DNA of 64,000 nt from JBFLYH01 sp964630235 (GCA_964630235.1 CAZVUO010000001.1:682001-746000); one strand, 5' to 3'. Positions 31,773 to 41,422 are shown, counted from the first letter of the stretch. The notes: a model not told the origin generated them from the sequence alone. Translations and numbers: made by a program.

Positions 31773-34700
31773 ATGGTGCCGAAACGGATGAACAATAATG
31801 GAAATATAAATAAAATTGTCACACCATTTAAGAGTTTTCTGACAGATCTCGCCACCTATTTTATGGATTTTCTAGAGACGGATTTCCATAAGCGAAGGAC
31901 TCCAAAGCGATGTATCAAATATCACGATAAAGAGGGGCTACTGCTAGGTTTCAATTTAAAAAAATACGAGACATTTGAAGATAAAATACGCCGCATAGTT
32001 AGTAATGGATTCGAGAATATCTCTCTAGTTAGCATCAAACGGAACCAGCATGTTCTACGTCTGTCAGAGGGTTTATTTGATTTGGTTGCTAAGCAAGTTG
32101 CCAATATAGGAAAAAATGATATTAAGAGAGTTATTAATCTTGCAGTTGATAATATTAAAAAAATAGCCAAGGAATGCAAAAACGAACCTGATGTTGCTGT
32201 GTTGCGCTTTCTGGAGGTTTTGCGAAGGGCAATACAAGAGAACATAATAAGCCCAATAATAAAAAGGGTTGAAAAACCGATTGAAAACCAAGCGTCCTTA
32301 AGCATTGAACCAATTTATGCCCTCGAAGAAGGTTTGGTAGATCTAATAGTCTCCCCGGTTGGTGAGATCGCAAGCGAACTCCTGAATAGTATTTTTATTG
32401 ATGGAGAAGTTGACATATATAGCCGGCTTAATGAAGCTTTAAGTGAAGAACAAGTAAAAAGCAAGATTAATCAATTTTTCAGTGATTTCTCCATTAACGA
32501 TCTATTTTTTGAGATTCAAGAAATAGTTGATAATAAACATATCCTTGATAAGCAAGACATTTATCTTTATTTCTATGATCTGCAATTTGGCAAGAATGTC
32601 TTCCCGGTGTTTTACGTTCCACTTTCGGTTCATAAATTAAAAGATGTTTTTAATGTAAACTTTAGTACTTCGATTTACATCAATAAAAAAGCTCTTGAAT
32701 ACGTAATTCAAGAATTCAACAAAGAAACTGGCCGAAGAGGAAACGTATCATCGATCAAAGCGAGGATTCTCTATCCGCATGAAAATCAAGGGGGTTTTCG
32801 TGAGGCGATTAAAACCATTCTTGATGAATTGACCGATTGTTTTGAACTTAAAAGCAAATTCAATATCGATGACTTTCGTAAACAAGTGCTAAAAAGTATG
32901 AGCATTACTTTTTCAAATTCGTGTCATATCTGCATCTTCGATAAATCTGATGAAGCGCTAGTTAATGATTATGAAGAAATGCTTGAGTATTTGTCTCGCG
33001 AAAACAATCCGTTAGCGGATATTTTTAATAGATTAATTAATGATTTCATAAAATCAGAACCCATCAATCTTAAAGAAACGCTCTATGATGAATGGCATGA
33101 ACTCTCGATGGGTGAAAGACTTGTATATCCTGCACCAATACCAGTTAATTCCGAACAACGCCAAATACTTGCTGCAATACGCTCTGAGGAGTGCAAATAC
33201 ATAGCAGTTGAAGGACCTCCGGGAACTGGTAAGAGCCATACTATTGTGGCTATGGTATTTGATGCAATACGTGATGGTAAGTCAGTCCTTGTACTATCAG
33301 ATAAAAAAGAGGCACTGGATGTAGTTGAAGATAAAATTACCGAAACAATGAACAAAGTGAGGGCGACTGACGATTTTCAAAATCCGATATTGCGATTAGG
33401 AAAAGATGAAAATACTTATTCTAAGATACTCTCACCCGCCGCTATAGATAATATTCAGGATCACTATCTGGCCACCAGAAAAAATCACCAGGTATTAATT
33501 GACAAAATAGAAGGTAGAAAAAAAGAACTACAAGAAAAGCTAGGGACAATAGTCAATATTTATGATTCGATCGATATTAAGACAATTCAGCGCTTAATCA
33601 GTTTGGAGAATACCTGGGGGAATGAAAAAGTATGCCCTATAATTATCCCTGAATTTTTTATCGGCGATAACCCAGCTTCTGATCTTGAGACCTTTGCCTC
33701 TACCTGTCGACGATTTGGCGAATTGCTACTAAATGAGCATAGTGGATATTCATACCTTAAATTGATAGAGAAGATGAATGGCAATAATCGATCTGTTGAG
33801 AAGATAAAGTCATTTATTAAGATTATGAATATTATTTTGGAAGCCATTGATGAAAAAAGTGAGCGAGAGATTGCCTCTTTAGAAATATTTGATTCAATCA
33901 ACGCATCCGATATTGAAGAACTGATACTAACTATTAATAGGTGCTTGAGATTAAAATCAAAAATATTCGGATATTTATTTAAACGTAAGAAATTAAAGGA
34001 AATAAATGAAACAGCAAATAAGACATTTAGGTTTTTGCAAGTTATTGAATTGCCGAGAGATCTAGATGTATTAAATGATGCCTACAACATCCTAAATAAA
34101 TTAGCTGAATATTTAAAGGTTAGACATGGCAAGGTACAAGATGACTCGAACATTGATTTAATTAAATTTGCTCATAATTACCTTCCTGGTGCTAATCAAA
34201 ATCAAGACAAAATGATTCTTAAAGAATTAGAAAGTCTCGTAGATGCAATTGAGCAATATAACGATGTTTATCCTCTTAGCAATCAGAGAATGGGCTTAAA
34301 ATTAAACGACTATAGGACGATTTATGACAATATCCTCGTAAAGCTGGACGAGATTTCGTTTAATGACCTTTTAGAGTTATTGAAATGTAGAAGTATCGTT
34401 ACTGATGAGTTTTCCGCGCTCCCGAATATTAGCTATCAAAAAAGTTTGGCCGAACTAGAAGAACTTCTAACCCACGAGATGACATTTCTGTTAGATAAGC
34501 GTCTGCTCGACTTTTATAATAATAATCAATCAACAGCAATAACACTTAAGAAAAATATCAGGCAAAAAAGAAGGTTCCCCAAAGAGGAATTCAAGCTACT
34601 TAAAGAAGCGTTTCCTTGCATTGTCGCAAATATAAGGGATTTTGCAGAATATATTCCACTTGAGCCTGAATTATTTGACCTTGTAATTATTGACGAGGCA

Positions 34701-36377
34701 TCACAAGTCAGCGTAGCGCAAGCATTCCCGGCGTTATTGAGAGCGAAAAAAGTAGTCGTTCTAGGAGATAGAAAACAGTTTAGTAATGTAAAGTCGGCCC
34801 AGGCTCGTTCGGATACGAACAAAGGTTATTTGAATGATCTTGAAAAAAGTTTTAAGACAAATGTTACTAGTGATCTAAGCGAACTGCAAAGGTTTGAGAA
34901 GTTTAATATTAAGACATCCATTCTAGAATTTTTCGAACATATTGCAAATTATGAAGCGAGATTATTGAAACATTTCAGAGGATATCGCGAACATATATCA
35001 TACTCAAGTAAATACTTTTATGGTGGTGATCTTCAGGCGCTAAAAATACGAGGTAAAAGTATTGATGAGATAATTAAATTCACCATTATTGACCATGATG
35101 GAAAGCAAGAATTGATCGAAAATACCAATACTCCGGAGATCAGATATATTATCAATGAACTGCTAATGTTGCTAGCCTCGGGTAACCTTATGACAGTGGG
35201 CATTATTACCCCTCACACTAATCAACAAAAGCTGATGGCTGCTGAAATATCTAAATTGCCTGAACGGGATGCTCTGTACGAAAAGATGAAACTCAAAATA
35301 ATGACTTTCGATACATGCCAGGGTGAAGAACGCGATATAGTATTTTATTCAATGGTTGCGAATCCAGTATCAGATAGACTGTGGGGGATATTCGTAAACG
35401 ACTTAGAAGCGGTTGATTTAGAAGAACTGGGGCAAATAAAGGCGCAAAGGCTCAATGTGGGTTTTAGCCGCGTGAAGGAATGCATGCATTTTGTTCTAAG
35501 CAAGCCTATTTCAGAATTCAAAGGATCGATTAGGCAGGCACTACAGCATTTCCAAAATCAAATTGGTGAAGCTAAGAAATCACCTGACACTACCTCGGTC
35601 GATCCTAATTCGCCCATGGAAACGAAGGTTCTTGAATGGATTAAGAATACACAATTCTACCAACTTCATAGAAACTCTATTGAATTAAAGGCACAATTTC
35701 CTATCGGGGAATATCTGAAACAATTGAACAAGTTTTATGACCATCCTAAGTACCGAGTTGATTTCTTATTGATATATAGGGATTCATCTGAAAAGCAGCA
35801 TAATCTAATCATTGAATATGACGGATTCAAAGAACATTTCACAGATTATGAAAAAGTCTCTAAGGAAAATTATCAATATTACTATCGCGAAGATGATATT
35901 GAACGGGAAAAAACTCTTGAAGGGTACGGATACTATTTCATCAGAATTAATCGATTTAATATGGGCGATGACCCAATTGCGAGTTTGAATGTACGCATTG
36001 CATCTGCTCTGAAGAAGCAGCAAGCGTCATCGAAAATAGATATAACTAGCAATATTCTTGAGACAGTAAGCGACATCAGAGAAGGCAATTTTAAAGTCTG
36101 TCCGAAATGTGAAAAGCTGAAAGAAATATCTGATTTCAACGATTACAAACTCTCGACGGGAGAGGGTCGGATTTGTAACGAATGCAAGAAAAAAAGACGT
36201 AGCAAGGAACGCAAACCAAAGAATGCACTCCCGGTATATTCAGTTAATACCATATACAACAATCAAATTAAATGTCCGTGGTGTGGTGCGGGGATGGTTA
36301 TTAGGCATGGTAAATACGGTAAATTTTATGGTTGCAGTCAGTTTCCGAAGTGTCGGGGTACAAGAAAAGTATTGTGA
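31773..36377 (+). CDS. SF1 helicase-nuclease with C-terminal zinc ribbons (putative defence protein)
   Basis: 1534 residues in strongly AT-rich DNA unlike all neighbours. Residues 1-470: unrecognised, largely helical. Helicase motifs of the UPF1/DNA2-like SF1 group: Walker A GPPGTGKS (481-488), Walker B DEAS (974-977), motif III GDRKQ, KHFRGYREH, motif V TFDTCQGEERDIVF (about 1176-1189), motif VI RLNVGFSRVKE (about 1225-1235). The ~400 residues between motifs Ia and II form a long helical insertion. Then a PD-(D/E)XK/Vsr-like nuclease: RVDFLL with Asp1330 and IIEYDG with Glu1348. Two zinc ribbons end the protein: CPKC...CNEC (from 1443) and a topoisomerase-type CPWCG...GCSQFPKC (1501-1528). 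No partner gene is in the island. The start ATG 31773 has no clear Shine-Dalgarno; ATG 31788 is possible. Defence is inferred. Confidence 0.85.
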   Translation: MVPKRMNNNGNINKIVTPFKSFLTDLATYFMDFLETDFHKRRTPKRCIKYHDKEGLLLGFNLKKYETFEDKIRRIVSNGFENISLVSIKRNQHVLRLSEGLFDLVAKQVANIGKNDIKRVINLAVDNIKKIAKECKNEPDVAVLRFLEVLRRAIQENIISPIIKRVEKPIENQASLSIEPIYALEEGLVDLIVSPVGEIASELLNSIFIDGEVDIYSRLNEALSEEQVKSKINQFFSDFSINDLFFEIQEIVDNKHILDKQDIYLYFYDLQFGKNVFPVFYVPLSVHKLKDVFNVNFSTSIYINKKALEYVIQEFNKETGRRGNVSSIKARILYPHENQGGFREAIKTILDELTDCFELKSKFNIDDFRKQVLKSMSITFSNSCHICIFDKSDEALVNDYEEMLEYLSRENNPLADIFNRLINDFIKSEPINLKETLYDEWHELSMGERLVYPAPIPVNSEQRQILAAIRSEECKYIAVEGPPGTGKSHTIVAMVFDAIRDGKSVLVLSDKKEALDVVEDKITETMNKVRATDDFQNPILRLGKDENTYSKILSPAAIDNIQDHYLATRKNHQVLIDKIEGRKKELQEKLGTIVNIYDSIDIKTIQRLISLENTWGNEKVCPIIIPEFFIGDNPASDLETFASTCRRFGELLLNEHSGYSYLKLIEKMNGNNRSVEKIKSFIKIMNIILEAIDEKSEREIASLEIFDSINASDIEELILTINRCLRLKSKIFGYLFKRKKLKEINETANKTFRFLQVIELPRDLDVLNDAYNILNKLAEYLKVRHGKVQDDSNIDLIKFAHNYLPGANQNQDKMILKELESLVDAIEQYNDVYPLSNQRMGLKLNDYRTIYDNILVKLDEISFNDLLELLKCRSIVTDEFSALPNISYQKSLAELEELLTHEMTFLLDKRLLDFYNNNQSTAITLKKNIRQKRRFPKEEFKLLKEAFPCIVANIRDFAEYIPLEPELFDLVIIDEASQVSVAQAFPALLRAKKVVVLGDRKQFSNVKSAQARSDTNKGYLNDLEKSFKTNVTSDLSELQRFEKFNIKTSILEFFEHIANYEARLLKHFRGYREHISYSSKYFYGGDLQALKIRGKSIDEIIKFTIIDHDGKQELIENTNTPEIRYIINELLMLLASGNLMTVGIITPHTNQQKLMAAEISKLPERDALYEKMKLKIMTFDTCQGEERDIVFYSMVANPVSDRLWGIFVNDLEAVDLEELGQIKAQRLNVGFSRVKECMHFVLSKPISEFKGSIRQALQHFQNQIGEAKKSPDTTSVDPNSPMETKVLEWIKNTQFYQLHRNSIELKAQFPIGEYLKQLNKFYDHPKYRVDFLLIYRDSSEKQHNLIIEYDGFKEHFTDYEKVSKENYQYYYREDDIEREKTLEGYGYYFIRINRFNMGDDPIASLNVRIASALKKQQASSKIDITSNILETVSDIREGNFKVCPKCEKLKEISDFNDYKLSTGEGRICNECKKKRRSKERKPKNALPVYSVNTIYNNQIKCPWCGAGMVIRHGKYGKFYGCSQFPKCRGTRKVL

Positions 36378-36511
36378 ATTGAGATTAAGCACCTAACGTA
36401 ATTAAAGATAATAAAACGTGTAAAAATCCCACGATAATTCTGGAGATTTTTAAAGAAGGTTGTAAAATATGGATGCTTCATGGCCTGATTTAGGTTAAAT
36501 AGGAGTCTGAA

Positions 36512-37105
36512 ATGTCCCATTGGCATGATGTGGTGAAGGAAGAATTGCAGGCTGGCATTATCTTGCGCCAGCAGTCCTATAATTTGGCCGAGCCGCTGGT
36601 TAAGGCGGCGGAGCTGATCGTTGCGTCCCTCAAGCAGGGCGGCAAGCTCCTGATCTGCGGCAACGGCGGGTCAGCCGCGGATGCGCAGCATTACGCCACT
36701 GAACTGGTGGCGCGCTTGTATAAGCGCGAACGGCCGGCCATGGCCGCCATCGCCTTAACCACCGACACCTCGGCCCTGACCGCCCTGGCGAACGATTACG
36801 GTTTCGAGAAAGTGTTCTCCCGCCAGGTCGAGGCCCTGGGCAAGCCAGGGGACGTCCTGTTCGGCCTGTCCACTTCGGGCAATTCGGCCAACGTGCTGGC
36901 AGCCATGGCCGAGGCGCGCCAGCGCAAAATGAAGATCATCGTCTTCACCGGCCAGGGCGGGAAAATGGCCCAGCAGGCGGATGTGGCTGTGTCCGTGCCT
37001 TCGGATAACACCATGCGCATCCAGGAGGTCCAGCTGGCCCTGGGGCACATCCTCTGCCGGTTGATCGAAGAGCAGATGTTCCCCCTGGAGGGGCAATCCG
37101 CATGA
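36512..37105 (+). CDS. gmhA: Sedoheptulose-7-phosphate isomerase
   Basis: 197 residues, SIS domain: GGKLLICGNGGSAADAQHYATELVARL, AIALTTDTSALTALANDYGFEKVFSRQVEAL, LSTSGNSANVLAAMAEAR and VPSDNTMRIQEVQLALGHILCRLIEE. It makes D-glycero-D-manno-heptose-7-phosphate, the first step to ADP-heptose. AGGAG lies 7-8 bases before ATG 36512. The gene marks the return to GC-rich host sequence, and its stop overlaps rfaE1. The 134-base gap after the helicase gene holds only a weak AAAAATC/GATTTTT stem. Confidence 0.95.
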   Translation: MSHWHDVVKEELQAGIILRQQSYNLAEPLVKAAELIVASLKQGGKLLICGNGGSAADAQHYATELVARLYKRERPAMAAIALTTDTSALTALANDYGFEKVFSRQVEALGKPGDVLFGLSTSGNSANVLAAMAEARQRKMKIIVFTGQGGKMAQQADVAVSVPSDNTMRIQEVQLALGHILCRLIEEQMFPLEGQSA

Positions 37106-38100
37106 AAAACGTCTCCGCTGCAAAACTTCAGCGCCTGGTGACCAGGTTCACCGGCAAGAAGATCCTGGTCGTGGGCGACCTGATGCTGGACGAGTACATC
37201 TGGGGCAAGGTGTCCCGGATCTCGCCCGAGGCGCCGATCCCCGTGGTGCATGTACAGCGCGAGAACGCTCTGCCCGGCGGCGCGGCCAACGTGGCCAACA
37301 ACATCCGCGCCCTGGGCGGCCAGGCGTACCTCGCCGGCGTGATCGGCCGCGACGAGACCGGCGACCGACTGCTATCCTTGCTCAAGCGCCAGGGCGTGCG
37401 CACGGACTGGGTGCTCCGGGACCGGACGCGGCCCACCATCACCAAGACCCGTGTCATCGCCCATTCCCAGCAAGTGGTGCGCATTGACCGCGAACAGCCC
37501 CTGCCCCTGGGCCGGCGCCTGGAGAGCGAGCTCCTGGAGCGTTTGAGCAGCGGCCTGGGCCGCGTGGACGCGGTGGTGGTCTCGGATTACAACAAGGGCC
37601 TGCTGACCACGGCCTTCGCGCAGGGCGTGATCGGTCTCGCCCAGTCGCGCGGCAAGATCGTGACCGGCGATCCCAAACCGGAGAACATCCGGAAATTTCG
37701 CGGCGTTACCCTGATCTCCCCCAATCAGCACGAAGCGTCCCAGGCCGCCCAGATCCCCATCCGCGACCGGTCGAGCCTGCTGGCCGCGGGCAAGCAGATC
37801 CTGCATGACCTGGGCTGCGAGGCCGTGCTCGTGACGCGCGGGGAGGAAGGCATGTCGCTGTTCGAGCGCGGCGGCCACGTGTCCCACATCCATTCCCTGG
37901 CGCGCGAGGTGTACGACGTCTCCGGCGCCGGCGACACCGTGATCTCCACCCTGACCCTGGCGCTCGCGGCCGGCGGGAACTTCCGCGAGGCCGCGGTGGC
38001 CGCCAACTGCGCGGCCGGCATCACGGTCGCCGAGGTGGGCGTGGCCACCACCAACCAGGCCGAGCTCAAGCGCATGATCGCGGAGGAACCGTGGAAATAA
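37102..38100 (+). CDS. rfaE1: D-glycero-beta-D-manno-heptose-7-phosphate kinase (HldE kinase domain)
   Basis: 332 residues, PfkB/ribokinase family: ILVVGDLMLDEYIWGKVSRISPEAPIPVV, LPGGAANVANNIRALGG, VVSDYNKGLL, and the C-terminal anion hole VYDVSGAGDTVISTLTLAL. It phosphorylates heptose-7-phosphate at C1. In E. coli this domain is fused to the adenylyltransferase as HldE; here the two are separate genes overlapping by 10 bases. It overlaps gmhA by 4 bases. Confidence 0.95.
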   Translation: MKNVSAAKLQRLVTRFTGKKILVVGDLMLDEYIWGKVSRISPEAPIPVVHVQRENALPGGAANVANNIRALGGQAYLAGVIGRDETGDRLLSLLKRQGVRTDWVLRDRTRPTITKTRVIAHSQQVVRIDREQPLPLGRRLESELLERLSSGLGRVDAVVVSDYNKGLLTTAFAQGVIGLAQSRGKIVTGDPKPENIRKFRGVTLISPNQHEASQAAQIPIRDRSSLLAAGKQILHDLGCEAVLVTRGEEGMSLFERGGHVSHIHSLAREVYDVSGAGDTVISTLTLALAAGGNFREAAVAANCAAGITVAEVGVATTNQAELKRMIAEEPWK

Positions 38101-38648
38101 TCCTGAGCGTGCCCCGCGACCCCCTGGCCAAGGTCCTGGACCGCACGGCGGCCCGGGAGCGCGTGCGGCAGTGGAAAGAGGAACAGCAGCGGCGCGTGGT
38201 CTTTACCAACGGCTGCTTCGACCTCCTGCACCCGGGGCACGTGCGCTACCTGGCCGCGGCCCGCAAGCTGGGCGACGCGCTGGTCGTCGGGCTGAACAGC
38301 GACGCCTCGGTGCGGCGCATCAAGGGCCCCCTGCGGCCCATCCAGCCCGAAGCCGCGCGCGCCGAGGTCCTGGCCTCCCTCGAGTGCGTGGATCTGGTCG
38401 TGGCGTTTTCCGAGGATGATCCCGGGGCCCTGATCGCCGAGCTTAAGCCGCAGGTGTTGGTCAAGGGCGCGGACTGGTCGAAAGACCGCGTGATCGGCCG
38501 CGAAACCGTGGAAGCAAACGGCGGCCAGGTGGTGACCATTCCCCTGGTCGAAGGCCAGAGCAGCACGAACATCATTGAGAACGTGCTCGCCGCCTACCGC
38601 TCGCCGGACCATCAAACCCGAAAATCCAAACCAGAGAAAAGCCTATGA
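38091..38648 (+). CDS. rfaE2: D-glycero-beta-D-manno-heptose 1-phosphate adenylyltransferase
   Basis: 185 residues from GTG 38091. Cytidylyltransferase-like fold with RRVVFTNGCFDLLHPGHVRYLAAARKLGDALVVGLNSD (HxGH motif) and the C-terminal EGQSSTNIIENVL. It forms ADP-heptose from heptose-1-phosphate and ATP. The first ~25 residues precede the catalytic strand, as in stand-alone RfaE2 proteins. It overlaps both neighbours. Confidence 0.95.
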   Translation: MEIILSVPRDPLAKVLDRTAARERVRQWKEEQQRRVVFTNGCFDLLHPGHVRYLAAARKLGDALVVGLNSDASVRRIKGPLRPIQPEAARAEVLASLECVDLVVAFSEDDPGALIAELKPQVLVKGADWSKDRVIGRETVEANGGQVVTIPLVEGQSSTNIIENVLAAYRSPDHQTRKSKPEKSL

Positions 38649-39391
38649 GCCTGGCCGTGGTCGGCGTCATTCCGGCCCGCTGGGGTTCCACCCGTTTTCC
38701 GGGCAAACCCCTGGCCCTGCTGGCTGGCCGCCCCATGATCGAGCACGTGTGGCGCCGGGCCCGCCGGGCGAAGGGGTTGACGCGTCTCCTGGTGGCCACC
38801 GAAGACCAGCGTATTGTCCGCGCGGTGAAGGCCTTCGGCGGGGAAGCGGTCATGACACCGGCCTCCTGCGCCTCGGGCACGGACCGCCTGGCCGTGGTCG
38901 CGGCCCGGATCGCTTGCGACGTGGTGGTGAACATTCAGGGCGACGAGCCTTTCGTGAACCCGCGCGACCTGGACGCTCTGGTGCGGCCGTTCCTGGCCGA
39001 TCGCACCCTGCAGATGACCACGCTCTCCGCGCCTTTCCCCGCGAAGGAATTGGGCAATCCGGCCCGCGTCAAGGTGGTGTGCGACCAGTCCGGGAACGCG
39101 CTGTATTTTTCCCGCTCTCCCATCCCCTTCATCCGCGACCCACGTCCCGCGCGGCGGACCAGACCGCCTTATCGCCTGCACCTGGGGTTCTACGCCTACC
39201 GCCGCGACCTGCTGCTGCGGATCAGCCGCTGGCAGCCCACCCCGCTGGAACAGCTGGAGCAGCTGGAACAATTGCGGGTCCTGGAGCACGGCGTCCCCAT
39301 CCGCGTGGTGCCCGTGGCCCGGGGCACTCTGGCCGTGGACACGCCGGCGGACCTGAAACGCGCGGCACGCCTTTTGGCCGGTCGGGGCTGA
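38645..39391 (+). CDS. kdsB: 3-deoxy-manno-octulosonate cytidylyltransferase (CMP-Kdo synthetase)
   Basis: 248 residues: VVGVIPARWGSTRFPGKPLALLAGRPMIEHVWRRA, VATEDQRIVRAVKAFGGEAVMTPASCASGTDRLA and VVNIQGDEPFV are diagnostic of KdsB. It activates Kdo with CTP. It starts in the end of rfaE2 (ATGA overlap). pyrG, which supplies its CTP, and kdsA, which makes Kdo-8-phosphate, follow. Confidence 0.97.
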   Translation: MSLAVVGVIPARWGSTRFPGKPLALLAGRPMIEHVWRRARRAKGLTRLLVATEDQRIVRAVKAFGGEAVMTPASCASGTDRLAVVAARIACDVVVNIQGDEPFVNPRDLDALVRPFLADRTLQMTTLSAPFPAKELGNPARVKVVCDQSGNALYFSRSPIPFIRDPRPARRTRPPYRLHLGFYAYRRDLLLRISRWQPTPLEQLEQLEQLRVLEHGVPIRVVPVARGTLAVDTPADLKRAARLLAGRG

Positions 39392-39435
39392 TAGTCCTGT
39401 TCCCCCTGCGAAACCAAACATCCCCTTGAAAAATT

Positions 39436-39557
39436 CTCCCCTCCCTGCCCCCTTTGCTAAAGGGGGCGAAGGGGGATTACTAACAATCCTCAACTGCCGA
39501 TTTGATGGGTTTTTAGTAATCTCCCCCTGCCCCTCTTTAGGAAAGAGGGGTGGAGGT
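39436..39557 (+). repeat. CCTCTTTAGGAAAGAGGGG-type repeat, copy 2 (opposite orientation)
   Basis: Contains TGCCCCCTTTGCTAAAGGGGGCGA, GGGGGATTACT, then AGTAATCTCCCCCTGCCCCTCTTTAGGAAAGAGGGG. These are the words of the element at 28202 in the other direction. The 378-base gap between kdsB and pyrG contains this element and the promoter at 39606, but no gene. Confidence 0.65.
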
Positions 39558-39605
39558 GCTCGGGGATCAGAACTTTGATCTGGTCGAGTTTGCAAGGTTA
39601 TTCAT

Positions 39606-39633
39606 TTGACAGCCGCCATTCCCTGCGTACAAT
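39606..39633 (+). promoter_or_regulatory. Sigma-70 promoter of pyrG
   Basis: Perfect TTGACA (39606-39611), 16-base spacer, TACAAT (39628-39633). The leader to GTG 39770 is about 130 bases. It has no clear CTP-sensing C-run at its start, and no attenuator was recognised. Confidence 0.7.
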
Positions 39634-39769
39634 AAAATATCCTGCCGGCCCTAAAGGTCTTCCAGGATGTCCGTAATCCATACCCCGAAGCGGAGCACGT
39701 TCAAGATCAATTTGGACGGGGCGCAGCTATGTTCTCCGGTAGGTGTCCGGAATAGGTGGGAGGTGCGTG

Positions 39770-41422
39770 GTGGCGCAGACCAAGTTCATTTTCGTGACCG
39801 GCGGGGTGGTTTCCTCCCTGGGCAAGGGCCTGGCCGCGGCCTCGCTCGGCAACCTGCTCGAGGCCCGGGGCTTCACCATCAACATGGCCAAGTTCGACCC
39901 CTACATCAACGTGGACCCCGGCACCATGAGCCCCTTCCAGCACGGCGAGGTGTACGTGACCGAGGACGGCGCGGAGACGGACCTGGACCTCGGCCACTAC
40001 GAGCGCTTCACCCACGCCGTCATGTCCAAATACAACAACGTGACCACCGGCAAGATCTACGACGCGGTCATCAAGAAGGAGCGCCGCGGAGACTTCCTGG
40101 GCAAGACCGTCCAGGTGGTGCCCCACATCACCAACGAGATCAAGGACCGCATCCGCAAACTGGTCAAACAGAAGCCCGCGGACATCATCATCCTGGAGAT
40201 CGGCGGCACCACCGGCGACATCGAGAGCCTGCCGTTCCTCGAGGCCATCCGCCAGTTCCGCCAGGAGGTGGGGCGCGAGAACGCCCTGAACATCCACCTG
40301 ACCCTGGTGCCGTATATCCGGGCCGCCGGCGAGCTCAAGACCAAACCCACCCAGCACTCAGTGTCCCAGCTCCTCTCCATCGGCATCCAGCCGGACGTGA
40401 TCGTATGCCGCACCGAGCGCCCGCTCGCCCAGGAGCTGAAAAGCAAGATCTCCCTCTTTTGCAACGTGGAGCCCGAATCCGTGATTCAGGCCCTGGACGT
40501 GAAGTCCATCTACCAGGTGCCGCTGGCTTTCCAGAAGGAGAAATTCGACGAGATCGTGGTGCGCAAGCTCGGGCTCAAGGCCAGGCCCGCGCGCCTGAAC
40601 ACCTGGAAGAAGATCGTGACCCAGTCCGAGCGCCCGCTGCACCGGACGCGGATCGGGGTGGTGGGGAAGTACATCGCGGTACAGGACGCCTACAAGAGCA
40701 TCAAAGAAGCGCTGATCCACGGCGGCTTCGCCAACCGCGTGGAGCTCGACATTCAGTGGCTGGACGCGGACCAGCTCTGCGCCGGGCAGGCCGAGACCCT
40801 GGCCGCGCTTAGATCCTGCCAGGGCATTCTGGTGCCCGGCGGGTTCGGCGTGCGCGGCATTGAGGGCAAGATCAAGGCCATCCAGTACGCCCGCACGCAC
40901 AAGATCCCTTACTTCGGCATCTGCATGGGCATGCAGTGCGCGGTCATCGAGTTCGCGCGCCACGTGGCCGGCCTGGCCGAGGCCAACTCCACGGAGCTGG
41001 AAAGCCAGACCCCGGACCCGGTCATCTCCCTGCTGACCGAGCAGCAGGGCGTGAAGGAAATGGGTGGAACCATGCGCCTGGGCGCGTTCCCGTGCCGGCT
41101 GCGGCCCCAGACCCAGGCCGCCAAGGCCTACGGCGAGAAAGTGATCTTTGAACGGCACCGGCACCGTTACGAGTTCAACAACCAGTACCGCGAACGGTTC
41201 GAGGCCCTGGACATGATCTGCTCCGGACTGTCGCCGGACGGCCAGCTGGTGGAGATGATCGAGCTCAAGAACCATCCCTGGTTCGTGGCCACGCAGTTCC
41301 ATCCGGAGTTCAAGTCCAAACCCACGGCCGCGCATCCCCTGTTCCGGGATTTTGTGCGCGCCGCGGTCCGGCACAAGCCCAGGGGTCACGAGCCGGCGAA
41401 GAAGGGGGGGCGCCGTGTTTAA
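39770..41422 (+). CDS. pyrG: CTP synthase
   Basis: 550 residues. I chose GTG 39770 (MAQTKFIFVTGGVVSSLGKG) because GGGAGG lies 6 bases upstream; the frame is open 9 codons further and GTG 39767 is also possible. The N-terminal synthetase domain has KFDPYINVDPGTMSPFQHGEVYVTEDGAETDLDLGHYERF and GGTTGDIESLPFLEAIRQ. The glutaminase domain has the nucleophile Cys in PYFGICMGMQCAVIEFAR and the His/Glu in QFHPEFKS. It converts UTP to CTP, which KdsB needs. It overlaps kdsA by 8 bases. Confidence 0.97.
   Translation: MAQTKFIFVTGGVVSSLGKGLAAASLGNLLEARGFTINMAKFDPYINVDPGTMSPFQHGEVYVTEDGAETDLDLGHYERFTHAVMSKYNNVTTGKIYDAVIKKERRGDFLGKTVQVVPHITNEIKDRIRKLVKQKPADIIILEIGGTTGDIESLPFLEAIRQFRQEVGRENALNIHLTLVPYIRAAGELKTKPTQHSVSQLLSIGIQPDVIVCRTERPLAQELKSKISLFCNVEPESVIQALDVKSIYQVPLAFQKEKFDEIVVRKLGLKARPARLNTWKKIVTQSERPLHRTRIGVVGKYIAVQDAYKSIKEALIHGGFANRVELDIQWLDADQLCAGQAETLAALRSCQGILVPGGFGVRGIEGKIKAIQYARTHKIPYFGICMGMQCAVIEFARHVAGLAEANSTELESQTPDPVISLLTEQQGVKEMGGTMRLGAFPCRLRPQTQAAKAYGEKVIFERHRHRYEFNNQYRERFEALDMICSGLSPDGQLVEMIELKNHPWFVATQFHPEFKSKPTAAHPLFRDFVRAAVRHKPRGHEPAKKGGRRV

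Noticed and set aside
31773..36377. Retron, CRISPR-Cas or multi-gene restriction system in the AT-rich island
   Set aside because: There is no reverse transcriptase, no repeat-spacer array, no methyltransferase and no second gene; only the single helicase ORF.
38575..39429. 284-residue plus-strand frame over kdsB
   Set aside because: It is a shifted frame of kdsB, which has all CMP-Kdo synthetase motifs.
39667..40812. 381-residue plus-strand frame over pyrG
   Set aside because: It is a frame shadow of pyrG, Arg/Gly/Pro-rich, with no homology.
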